The notes: a model not told the origin generated them from the letters alone. A stretch of 5,716 nt of DNA from CAZSNT01 sp964607765 (GCA_964607765.1 CAZSNT010000304.1:1-5716), one strand, 5' to 3'. Positions 1 through 5,716 are shown, numbered from the stretch's first letter. A program made the numbers and translations.

Positions 1-37
1 AGCTCTGCGTTGGAAGCACAGCTTGTATCTGCCTCAC

Positions 38-53
38 GTAACTGAGGGGTTAC
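38..53. promoter_or_regulatory. Short inverted repeat upstream of the -35 box
   Basis: GTAAC at 38-42 and GTTAC at 49-53 are perfect reverse complements separated by six bases. A second overlapping 5-bp inverted repeat, CCTCA (32-36) and TGAGG (43-47), shares the area. The site ends about 13 bases before the putative -35 box, where an activator could bind. Five-base arms can easily arise by chance, so an operator is only a suggestion. There is no T-run after it, so it does not look like an intrinsic terminator. Confidence 0.2.
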
Positions 54-66
54 ACCACCGGCAGTT

Positions 67-95
67 TTGGATCTCTCGCGCGTTCGTGCTATACT
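67..95 (+). promoter_or_regulatory. Sigma70-like promoter with extended -10
   Basis: The -35 candidate is TTGGAT (67-72; it matches the TTG core of TTGACA). A 17-base spacer follows, then TATACT (90-95), five of six matches to TATAAT. TGC directly before the -10 box gives the extended -10 form TGnTATAAT, which compensates for a moderate -35. Transcription would begin near 101-103, leaving a short leader before the candidate starts of the first gene. It is the only such promoter I noticed and lies in the only intergenic space, so it probably drives the whole cluster. Confidence 0.6.
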
Positions 96-134
96 CTATG
101 GGGCATACCTCGTGGCTCGCCCTGCCACTGCCAC

Positions 135-3100
135 TTGTTTTTCCGCACATTGAGCGGCGGCCGTGATTTGAACTGCACACGTACAGCACCATATCGGAGG
201 ATCGCGCGCGCATTCGGGCCGCGTCGCGGGCGTGAGGGCGTTGCGTGGGGTTGGGCCGTGCTGCTGGCCTTCGGCCTGCAGGTGCTGGTCGCGGCGGGAC
301 AGCACGCGGGGCGTGTGGTGGATGCGGCCGGCGAGCCGGTGCCGGGAGTCGCCGTGACACTCTACGACGTGGAGCCCGGCGCGTTCTGTCCGCCTTCGGT
401 GCGGCGTGTTGGCCGATGCGTTACGGAGGCGACCGGTGCGTTCGTGGTCCCTGCGCCTGCAACCCCGGCTGCGCCGTGGCTGCAGTCTGTTGCCTGGCTG
501 GAGAAGACGGGATACGGCGCTGGCGTCGGGAGCGTCGCGTCCGACGCACAGGCGCGGCGTCTGCTGCTCAAGCGCCAGGCTGCGGATCTGGCTGGCGTGG
601 TGGTTGACAGTGACGGAAACGTGGTTGTCGGTGCACAGGTCTGGCTGGCCGGTTACACCGTGTCGGTCGCTGCGCCGTTCATGCCGTTCCCGCCCACTGT
701 CAGGCCTGCGGCCGTTACGGACGTTTACGGCGCGTTCCGCCTGCCGTGTCCTCACGTCACCGATCAGCAGAGCTCCGGGACTTTCCGACTCGTGGCCAGT
801 CATCGGAGGAAAGGCTCTGCGGCCCAGGATGTGGTCGCGCGCACCGGCGACCAGGCGACCGTTGCGCTGAAGCTGGAACCGTATGGTTTCCTGGCGGGTA
901 AAGTCCAGGCCGCTGCGGGCACGACTGCGCTGCCGGACCGTCTCGGCGTGCAGCTGTTGGCCAGGAGTGGTTTCGACGTGGCGCCGGTACAGATTCCTGT
1001 TGCCGCGGACGGCGCGTTCCGCGGCGAAGACCTGCCGCCAGGCGACTACATACTGGTGCTCGCGCCGGATGCCGCAGCGAGGAACACGCTGAGTCTGCCA
1101 CCACTTGCCGTGACGATCCCGCCCGGACTCGGCCCGCAGGGGTTGACCCCGCGGCTTTCGGCACCCGCAGCTGTGCAACTCTCCGTCAGCGACGGCGACA
1201 GGCCGGCTGCCGGCGTCTGGCTCGAGTTGCTGGCCGGGGAGATGCCGTTGCGTGTTGGGCCAAGCGATGCGGCAGGGCGCATCGACGCTGTTCTGCCCCC
1301 CCGTCGTTTCCAGACTGTGCGCGCCTACGGCGAGGGCGGCCCGTGCCGCGTCAACTGCGAGCCATTCACCGCATCGAGCGGCGTGCCGGCTCACGTTCGT
1401 GTGCGCGTGGCCACAGACACGGCCATCGTCGGCACCGTGTTGGACGAAGCAGGGCAGCCCGTGAACGGGGCGGAGGTCATCAATCTGGTCGCGCCTGGTG
1501 AATCGACACGATCGGGCGCCGACGGTGCGTTCCGGTTGAGTGCCGCCGCCGAGCCAGTGCTCAAGGTTACCGGCCCCGACGGCAGGCGCGCGATCGTCGT
1601 CGCCGATGCCGAGCCGGGCCGGCCGGTGAGTGTGCGCCTGCCCGCCGGACAGTCTCTGGGCGTCCACGTGGAGGATGCTGCCGGACAGCCGATCGCGGGC
1701 GCCAGCCTGGCGCTGAGTGTCGAGGTCGGGGGCAGGGCAGTGCCGCTTCGGCAGAGCGCTACCAGCCGGGAAGACGGCAGCGTGGCGTTCCCTGCCATCC
1801 CGGTTGGGGCGGACCTGTCGCTGAAGCTGTGGCATGCGGACTACATCGAGGTGTCCACCGTGGTGCCTGCCGCGATGATTGCCGAGCACCAGGGCGAGCT
1901 CATGCTGCTGGTGTTGCGCAAAAGCGGCGTGGGCGTCAGTGGCATTGTTCTGGACGAGAACGACAACCCGGTGCGCGACGTGTGCGTGCAGGCCCTCGGT
2001 GAGGGGCAGCCGTACCGCAAAGTGCGCGTGGACGACGCGGGGTATTTCGTGTTCGAGGATCTCCAGCCCGGCAAGGTCTTCGTCGGCGCGGTAAGCTGCG
2101 ACGGCGTCCGCAGCCACGGCCTGCTGCCCGTGGAGGCGGGCAGGGACGATGTGGTGCTGCGCTACTTCACGCCTCGCGAGGCACTCCCAACCACTGCCCG
2201 CGTGCCGCTGGTGCAGCCGCCCCGGCGCAAAGACGTGATCGACAGGGAGGAGGCCATCTATTGGAGCGACTTCGAGGACGAGGACGACCCGCTGGCGGAA
2301 TGGAGCCTCTACGATCGGTTTGAGATTCCGGACAGCGGCAATACCATCCTCGGTGTCTTCGACCAGAAGCCTGTTCTGTTCGTGCTGGACAAGCTCCCGC
2401 CCCACAAGTATGTGCGCGTCTACTGGGAGCTGTACGCGCTGGACTCCTGGGACGGTGAGCACGAGGAGCACGGGCCGGACGTGTGGCAGGCGCGCGTGGT
2501 GAACGGGCCGCGGCTGGTGCGGAGCACGTTCGTCGCTTACGAAGGCACACAGTCCTACCCGCTGCCGTTCCGGTACGGCAAGATGGCGCGCGGCACGGCC
2601 GGGCGGCACGTGGATTTCGTGGTGCCCGACTATGTAGCGGACCGGCAGTGGAGTTATCACGTGCGCTACCCGATGAGCTTTGTCGTGCCGCACACCGACG
2701 CGTTGCTGGCCATCCAGTTCAGCACGCAGGGCGTGAGTCCGAAGTACGACGAGAGCTGGGCGTTGGACAACGTCGGCGTGCAGTTGCTGGACGACTGGGA
2801 GGCGCAGCCGCTGGATCAGCCGGAACTTGAGCGCGCCTACCTGGATCTGGGCAGTCCGCAGGGCGCGGTCGCCCTGCACAGCATGCGCCGCCTGATCGGT
2901 GCCGGCGACACAGCCGTGACATTTCTGGCCGAGAAGCTGGGGTGGGCGCCTGATGCGGATCTGCGCGCAGCCCTGGCCGCGGTGGCCGAAGCATTTGCTT
3001 TTGATGACCAGGCAAACTGGCGCGACGCGCTGAGCATTTGTCGCGATCTCGGGCCGCGCGCCGAAGCCATGGCTGCCTGGCACATTGATGTGCGCCGGGC

Positions 3101-3266
3101 AGCCGGCAGCCTGCCGCCGTGGCTCGAAGAGGTCATGTCGCTGAGGACTTACAAGCTGGAAACCGACCCGCGTCGCCTGCGTGCAGGCCGCGGGGCCTGG
3201 GTTCTGGAACGCATCTGGAGCCCCGCGGCCCGCAAGGTGCTCATGCTCGACGAGGTGGTGCCGTGA
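135..3266 (+). CDS. Gene A: multidomain exported protein with Ig-like repeats, beta-sandwich and helical C-terminus
   Basis: Function unknown. Numbering is from the TTG at 135. Residues 1-35 are rich in arginine and 36-54 are hydrophobic (VAWGWAVLLAFGLQVLVAA), possibly with signal peptidase cleavage near VAA/GQ, so the protein is probably exported or anchored with its C-terminus outside. Residues 57-675 hold about seven carboxypeptidase-regulatory-like (transthyretin/Ig-fold) repeats with the pattern 'G-V-D-x-x-G-x-P-V-x-G-A-x-V ... D-x-x-G-x-F'. Residues 705-886 form a beta-sandwich domain (DFED at 712-715, WDG at 772-774, GPD at 780-782, SWALDNV at 874-880). Residues 892-1043 form a helical unit ending WVLERIWSPAARKVL. 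No catalytic motif is evident. The start is uncertain: the frame opens after a TAA at 39-41 and has no ATG. TTG codons at 135, 150 and 168 are the options, none with a strong Shine-Dalgarno; 168 has the purine-rich GAGCGGCGG upstream. The stop overlaps the next gene by four bases. Coding is certain; the start and role are not. Confidence 0.88.
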   Translation: MFFRTLSGGRDLNCTRTAPYRRIARAFGPRRGREGVAWGWAVLLAFGLQVLVAAGQHAGRVVDAAGEPVPGVAVTLYDVEPGAFCPPSVRRVGRCVTEATGAFVVPAPATPAAPWLQSVAWLEKTGYGAGVGSVASDAQARRLLLKRQAADLAGVVVDSDGNVVVGAQVWLAGYTVSVAAPFMPFPPTVRPAAVTDVYGAFRLPCPHVTDQQSSGTFRLVASHRRKGSAAQDVVARTGDQATVALKLEPYGFLAGKVQAAAGTTALPDRLGVQLLARSGFDVAPVQIPVAADGAFRGEDLPPGDYILVLAPDAAARNTLSLPPLAVTIPPGLGPQGLTPRLSAPAAVQLSVSDGDRPAAGVWLELLAGEMPLRVGPSDAAGRIDAVLPPRRFQTVRAYGEGGPCRVNCEPFTASSGVPAHVRVRVATDTAIVGTVLDEAGQPVNGAEVINLVAPGESTRSGADGAFRLSAAAEPVLKVTGPDGRRAIVVADAEPGRPVSVRLPAGQSLGVHVEDAAGQPIAGASLALSVEVGGRAVPLRQSATSREDGSVAFPAIPVGADLSLKLWHADYIEVSTVVPAAMIAEHQGELMLLVLRKSGVGVSGIVLDENDNPVRDVCVQALGEGQPYRKVRVDDAGYFVFEDLQPGKVFVGAVSCDGVRSHGLLPVEAGRDDVVLRYFTPREALPTTARVPLVQPPRRKDVIDREEAIYWSDFEDEDDPLAEWSLYDRFEIPDSGNTILGVFDQKPVLFVLDKLPPHKYVRVYWELYALDSWDGEHEEHGPDVWQARVVNGPRLVRSTFVAYEGTQSYPLPFRYGKMARGTAGRHVDFVVPDYVADRQWSYHVRYPMSFVVPHTDALLAIQFSTQGVSPKYDESWALDNVGVQLLDDWEAQPLDQPELERAYLDLGSPQGAVALHSMRRLIGAGDTAVTFLAEKLGWAPDADLRAALAAVAEAFAFDDQANWRDALSICRDLGPRAEAMAAWHIDVRRAAGSLPPWLEEVMSLRTYKLETDPRRLRAGRGAWVLERIWSPAARKVLMLDEVVP
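303..2159 (+). repeat. Array of about seven Ig-like (CarboxypepD_reg-type) repeats in gene A
   Basis: Repeats begin near residues 57, 152, 252, 345, 430, 508 and 600. Each opens with a beta-strand, then a turn such as DAAGEPVPG, DSDGNVVVG, DEAGQPVNG, DAAGQPIAG or DENDNPVRD. A second motif follows about 30-45 residues later: TEATGAFVV, TDVYGAFRL, VAADGAFRG, GADGAFRLS, REDGSVAFP or VDDAGYFVF. The third and fourth repeats are the most divergent. Such domains usually act as rigid extracytoplasmic stalks or binding modules. The copies are diverged at sequence level, so this is a protein repeat rather than a recent DNA duplication. Confidence 0.7.
2247..2792 (+). other. Beta-sandwich (jelly-roll-like) domain, copy A
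   Basis: Residues 705-886 of gene A begin with YWSDFED and include GNTILGVF, a 'LPPHKYVRVYWELY' strand, SWDG, GPD, QSYPLPF, FVVPHTDALLAIQF and DESWALDNVGVQLL. This matches a domain I recall in secreted proteins of planctomycetes and some other bacteria, with a consensus like 'FLGxFG ... LTLxxLPAHTxVxxSFDLYxIxSWDG ... GPD ... QSYP ... FPHxxxxLxLxFSxxG ... DESWGLDNVxV'. The fold is inferred from that resemblance. The acidic residues of WDG, GPD and DESW could form a metal site, probably calcium, but this is not shown. Confidence 0.65.
2808..3263 (+). other. C-terminal helical (HEAT-like) unit, copy A
   Basis: Residues 892-1043 of gene A look all-helical: YLDLGSPQGAVALHSMRRL, then AVTFLAEKLGW, then NWRDALSICRDLG, LPPWLEEV and GAWVLERIWSPAARKVL. 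The order and spacing resemble a C-terminal unit that I remember from planctomycete WD40 and related proteins (consensus near 'LRALRAVEVLERIGTPEARxLL'). The unit recurs in gene B. Its role is unknown; protein-protein contact is the usual guess for HEAT-type helices. Confidence 0.5.
3252..3258 (+). promoter_or_regulatory. Ribosome binding site for gene B
   Basis: GAGGTGG lies at 3252-3258 inside the end of gene A. The GAGG core ends seven bases before the GTG at 3263, a normal spacing. It decides the start of gene B, since the next in-frame ATG (3308) has no comparable site. Confidence 0.65.
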
Positions 3267-5332
3267 CGGAGCGTGAACCAGACTGGCGCTACCGTCCGCG
3301 TCGCCATATGGATGTGAGGCAACTCACGTCAGGCAGGCGCGTGCCCGTGGCTATGCAGGTCTTGTTGGCTGTCGTTGTTCTGCTGCTGCCGCTGATTCTG
3401 ATCCGGCTGGGGCTGGTCCCTGGCGGACGCTTCTCCGGTCGCCGCCGCCGGCCGCCGCCTGAGCTCAACGGGCGCCTGTTGGCCGGCGCCGGCGACCGGC
3501 CGCTGCCGCTCTGTGAGGTGCGTCTGCTCGGCACGTCGTTGCCGCCAGTGCTCTCGGATGCGGACGGGCAGTTCAGCCTGCCTACCGGTCAGCTGAGCCA
3601 GGGCCAGCTTCCGGAGCCCGCGCTTCTGTTGGTCCGCGACGCGGACGGCGAACTGGCTGCCGTTGTCCGGGCCGAGCCGTACGCCGACACGCCCGCCGAG
3701 CACCGCGTTCACGCTGCAGTCTCTCTGAGTGGAGGCGTGAAGGGCTCGGACGGCAGCCCGGCCGTTGAGGTTGGGATCAGCCTGGCCGTATCCCTGCAGG
3801 GATCCTCGGGTGAACTCACCAAGCTGCCGTTTGCTTCCGTCAGTGATGCAGCCGGGCGCTTCGCCTTCACCGGCCTGCCCGCGAACTGCAGCTACGGGGT
3901 CACCACCGGCGAAGGCAACGGATTCGCACCGGTGACTGCGTTCGTGGCCGCTCGCGAGCTTGCGGCGCCCGGTGTCGATCTCGGCTGGATTGTCCTGCCG
4001 CGGAACGACATGAAAGTCGCCGGTCTCGTGCGCGACGAGTATGGCATGCCCGTAGGCAACGCGAGTGTGGAAGTCGTCGCCGCCGGCGCGGCCACGCTGC
4101 GGTCGCGGACCAATGTGGACGGCAGTTTCCGGGTCGAAGGAGTCCGTGAAGGCGAGGTGACGATCAGCGCGACTCGCGGCACGGCCCGAGATGCGGCCGA
4201 GTCCCGCGCCGGCGACATGGCCGTGACGCTGGACTTGGTCGATCCGAACCGCGAGCCGCCTCGCGTCGATGTGCGTCCCGCACGACTGGGCGCGGATTTC
4301 GATGCACGCCTTGCCTACTACTGGTGCGATTTCGAGGACGCCCATAACCCCCTGAGTGAGTGGAACAGCAACCAGCGTTTCACCAGCCACTCGCCTCGTG
4401 TGCGCACGCTGCTGGGACGGTTCGGGCGGATGAACCAGGTGTCCGTCGCGCTGTCCGGGCTGCCGGAACACCACGTCGTGCGGCTTTACGTGGAGGTGGT
4501 CGTGTTCGGACGCTGGAGCGGCAACTCTTCCCGCTCCGGCACTCCTGATCTGATGCAGATCCGGGTGGCGGACGGACCGCGATTGGCCTGCGGTTCGCTC
4601 GGAAGTCACAGCGGCTGCAAGCAGTCGTTCCCCCTGCCTTTCCGGGCCGGCGAGTTTGCGGGCGGCACGGGCGGCTACAAGGTGACCATGCAGACGCCCG
4701 GGCGGACGGACAGCGACGCGTTCGTCTTCCCCATGCTCTTCACGTTCCGCCACGACTCGGCCAGTCTGGGGTTGCTGTTCAATTCGGTCAGTGCCGCCAG
4801 CCTGAAGAGCAGGAGCTGGGCGCTGGACAACGTGGGCATCCAGCTTCTGGACAGCGTCCCGGAAGCCGCGTTCACTGCTGTGCAGCTGCGCCAGACCATC
4901 GATGATCTGGGCAACGATGATTGCGCTGTGGCGCTCGCTGCCGTGCAGCGCCTTGTGGCCTGCGGCGACGCGGGGGCAGCAGCCGTTGGCGAGGCGCTGG
5001 GCTGGCATGGTGAGGATGCGTCGGAGCGCGAGGCGCTGGTCGCGTTCCTGTCCGCGTTCGATCACGATGACCGCAGGCAGTGGGAGGAGGCGCTGGAAGT
5101 GTGCCGCGAGCTGGGCGTGCGTGCAGCCGCCGCCTGCGACTACCGCATCGACCGGCGCCGTGCACGCGGCGAGTTGCCGAACTGGTTCAGTCAGGCAGAG
5201 GCGCTTGGCAGGAAACCCCGGCCTCGCACCGAGTCCGAGCTGCGGCTCTGGCGGAGTGCCTGGGTGCTTGAGCAGATGTGGACGCCACAGGCGCGCGCTT
5301 TGCTGTGCTGCAGCGCGGAGGGCGTGCTGTGA
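3263..5332 (+). CDS. Gene B: membrane-anchored paralogue of gene A with three Ig-like repeats
   Basis: A 689-residue protein of unknown function. The GTG at 3263 is chosen because it overlaps the gene A stop as GTGA and has a Shine-Dalgarno GAGG seven bases upstream; the open frame continues further upstream (to 3119) only as overlap with gene A. Residues 1-28 are basic and likely cytoplasmic. Residues 29-47 are a transmembrane helix (VAMQVLLAVVVLLLPLILI). An arginine/proline stretch (RRRRPPP, 60-66) follows it. About three carboxypeptidase-regulatory-like repeats occupy roughly 67-325 (the clearest is DEYGMPVGNASV at 258-269). Residues 350-531 are the same beta-sandwich as in gene A, and 536-689 the same helical unit, ending WVLEQMWTPQARALL. 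Compared with gene A it lacks about four repeats, and in the beta-sandwich WDG is WSG and DESW is SRSW. It carries two extra cysteines there (C443, C452). It was probably duplicated from a common ancestor with gene A and is co-translated with it. Confidence 0.9.
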   Translation: MTEREPDWRYRPRRHMDVRQLTSGRRVPVAMQVLLAVVVLLLPLILIRLGLVPGGRFSGRRRRPPPELNGRLLAGAGDRPLPLCEVRLLGTSLPPVLSDADGQFSLPTGQLSQGQLPEPALLLVRDADGELAAVVRAEPYADTPAEHRVHAAVSLSGGVKGSDGSPAVEVGISLAVSLQGSSGELTKLPFASVSDAAGRFAFTGLPANCSYGVTTGEGNGFAPVTAFVAARELAAPGVDLGWIVLPRNDMKVAGLVRDEYGMPVGNASVEVVAAGAATLRSRTNVDGSFRVEGVREGEVTISATRGTARDAAESRAGDMAVTLDLVDPNREPPRVDVRPARLGADFDARLAYYWCDFEDAHNPLSEWNSNQRFTSHSPRVRTLLGRFGRMNQVSVALSGLPEHHVVRLYVEVVVFGRWSGNSSRSGTPDLMQIRVADGPRLACGSLGSHSGCKQSFPLPFRAGEFAGGTGGYKVTMQTPGRTDSDAFVFPMLFTFRHDSASLGLLFNSVSAASLKSRSWALDNVGIQLLDSVPEAAFTAVQLRQTIDDLGNDDCAVALAAVQRLVACGDAGAAAVGEALGWHGEDASEREALVAFLSAFDHDDRRQWEEALEVCRELGVRAAAACDYRIDRRRARGELPNWFSQAEALGRKPRPRTESELRLWRSAWVLEQMWTPQARALLCCSAEGVL
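3461..4237 (+). repeat. About three Ig-like repeats in gene B
   Basis: Repeat starts are near residues 67, 152 and 250. Their second motifs read SDADGQFSLP, SDAAGRFAFTGLP and NVDGSFRVEGV. The third repeat is the closest to the textbook carboxypeptidase-regulatory-like pattern and to the last repeats of gene A. The first two are looser, so the count could be two or three. Confidence 0.6.
4310..4855 (+). other. Beta-sandwich domain, copy B
   Basis: Residues 350-531 of gene B align from end to end with copy A: YWCDFED, RTLLGRFG, LPEHHVVRLYVEVVVF, RWSG, TPD, QSFPLPF, and SRSWALDNVGIQLLD. Near the domain end the DNA is still close to copy A: by eye about 34 of 40 bases match between 2753-2792 and 4813-4852. 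This shows true duplication. Two acidic positions of copy A are replaced, as described in the findings. Confidence 0.65.
4868..5329 (+). other. C-terminal helical (HEAT-like) unit, copy B
   Basis: Residues 536-689 of gene B parallel copy A: IDDLGNDDCAVALAAVQRL, EALGW, QWEEALEVCRELG, LPNWF and SAWVLEQMWTPQARALL. The cysteine in 'CRDLG/CRELG' is shared by both copies. The last residues (LLCCSAEGVL) are not conserved with copy A. Confidence 0.5.
5316..5322 (+). promoter_or_regulatory. Ribosome binding site for gene C
   Basis: CGGAGGG at 5316-5322 lies within the end of gene B and ends six bases before the GTG at 5329. This is the strongest Shine-Dalgarno match in the window and fixes the start of gene C. 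Confidence 0.7.
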
Positions 5333-5716
5333 GCGGTTGCCTTCGCATCCTCAAATTCCTGGTGTGGGCCGCGGCCCTGTTCCTGATTGTGTTCGTTGCG
5401 CTCTGTTTCATGCGGCTCCGCTCGCTGCAGAAGCGGCGCGGCCGGCGCCGGCCCCCGAAGCATGTCGTGACCTCGGAGGACTCTCGGTTGGCACGCCCCA
5501 AGTCGGTGAAACGTCGCAGCGCTCACTATTGGGGGGACTTTGAGGACGACGAAAAGGCCGCTCTGCATTGGGAGCCTTACAGGACCCTGGGCATTCCCCG
5601 CGTCCGCGGCAAGCTGTTTGGCGATTTCGGGCAGGAGGAGGCAATGCTCACTCTGACCGGCCTGCCCGCGCACCGCGCCGTGCGTCTCAGCATGGAATTC
5701 TTCACCATCCGCTCCT
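5329..5716 (+). CDS. Gene C (5' part): membrane-anchored paralogue lacking Ig-like repeats
   Basis: The first 129 codons are present and the gene runs off the window. The GTG start overlaps the gene B stop as GTGA and has a strong Shine-Dalgarno upstream. The short N-terminus (MSGCLRILKF) is followed by a transmembrane helix at about residues 11-28 (LVWAAALFLIVFVALCFM). A strongly basic, proline-containing linker follows (KRRGRRRPP, 35-43). From residue 66 the protein is the shared beta-sandwich: HYWGDFEDD, KLFGDFG, LTLTGLPAHRAVRLSMEFF. The window ends at FTIRS plus one base, exactly where the SWDG/RWSG motif stands in the paralogues. Coding content is shown by continuous homology to genes A and B. 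Whether gene C also carries the helical C-terminal unit cannot be seen. A 4-residue match to a lipoprotein box is absent, so the anchor is the helix itself. Confidence 0.88.
   Translation, partial: MSGCLRILKFLVWAAALFLIVFVALCFMRLRSLQKRRGRRRPPKHVVTSEDSRLARPKSVKRRSAHYWGDFEDDEKAALHWEPYRTLGIPRVRGKLFGDFGQEEAMLTLTGLPAHRAVRLSMEFFTIRS
5524..5716 (+). other. Beta-sandwich domain, copy C (incomplete)
   Basis: The N-terminal third of the domain is visible (residues 66-129 of gene C). It shares Y-W-x-D-F-E-D, then G-x-F-G about 25 residues later, then L-P-x-H-x-x-V-R with genes A and B. The 'GLPAHRAVRLSMEF' segment is the closest of the three to the general family consensus. Confidence 0.6.

Larger units (their letters stand above)
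1..134. other. Upstream intergenic/leader region
   Basis: This is the only part of the window without an assigned gene. It is visibly lower in GC than the rest. It holds the promoter and the inverted repeat listed separately. One forward frame would end an upstream gene at a TGA at 43-45, with a preceding peptide reading SSALEAQLVSASRN. The piece is too short to tell from chance, so the end of any upstream gene is undetermined. A 22-codon frame starting with ATG at 98 and stopping at 164-166 lies at the predicted transcription start and is unlikely to be translated from this promoter. I see no tRNA or terminator structure with a T-tract here. Confidence 0.6.

Noticed and set aside
1..45. Possible C-terminal end of an upstream gene
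   Set aside because: Only 14 codons before a TGA, and another frame is open from base 1 to 166. There is no way to choose between them from this window.
98..166. 22-codon frame starting with ATG, a possible leader peptide
   Set aside because: The ATG lies at or before the predicted transcription start and has no ribosome binding site.
1296..1302. Run of seven C as a phase-variable or frameshift site
   Set aside because: The frame and the repeat homology continue intact on both sides, and seven C in a GC-rich gene is not exceptional.
303..2159. Active carboxypeptidase or TonB-dependent receptor
   Set aside because: Only the regulatory-like Ig fold is present. There is no zinc peptidase motif, plug or barrel region.
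96..3083. 995-residue open frame on the reverse strand opposite gene A
   Set aside because: Its translation is rich in His, Arg, Gln and Ala with no domain pattern or hydrophobic core. It mirrors the forward codons, as is common in GC-rich genes. Forward-strand homology among genes A, B and C shows which strand is coding.
3119..3262. Longer version of gene B starting inside gene A
   Set aside because: The extra residues only reflect overlap with gene A. The GTG at 3263 has a Shine-Dalgarno and the same GTGA overlap as the next junction.
3329..5065. 578-residue open frame on the reverse strand opposite gene B
   Set aside because: Same kind of low-information, Arg/Gln/His-rich shadow. The antisense frames opposite A and B owe any similarity to the paralogy of the sense strand.

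Overview
The window looks like chromosomal DNA from a high-GC bacterium (most third codon positions are G or C). It carries one gene cluster, all on the + strand: two complete genes and the start of a third. The three encode related envelope-type proteins. Two protein modules point to a planctomycete or a relative in the PVC group. One is a beta-sandwich domain with a 'W-D-G ... G-P-D ... S-W-x-L-D-N-V' signature. The other is a C-terminal helical unit ending in 'VLERIxxPxARxxL', which I recall from many planctomycete multidomain proteins. This taxonomic call rests on remembered family features, not on a search.

Layout: bases 1-134 hold no convincing gene, but contain a good sigma70-like promoter (TTGGAT, 17 bp, extended -10 TGCTATACT) and a small inverted repeat upstream of it. 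Gene A (about 135-3266) encodes an N-terminal signal peptide or anchor, about seven Ig-like/carboxypeptidase-regulatory-like (transthyretin-fold) repeats, the beta-sandwich domain and the helical C-terminal unit. Gene B (3263-5332) has an N-terminal membrane anchor, about three such repeats, the same beta-sandwich and the same C-terminal unit. Gene C (5329 to the window edge, incomplete) has an N-terminal membrane anchor and a short basic linker, then goes straight into the same beta-sandwich with no Ig-like repeats. The window ends inside that domain.

Both junctions are 4-base GTGA overlaps (GTG start, TGA stop) preceded by a Shine-Dalgarno-like G-rich stretch. The genes are therefore probably co-transcribed from the upstream promoter and translationally coupled. 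The simplest reading is a tandem-duplicated family of membrane-anchored or exported proteins sharing one C-terminal head (beta-sandwich plus helical unit) on stalks of decreasing length (7, 3, 0 repeats). The biological function is unknown. No enzyme active site, mobile element, CRISPR array, tRNA or rRNA is visible. Several long reverse-strand reading frames are present, but they look like shadows of the coding strand.
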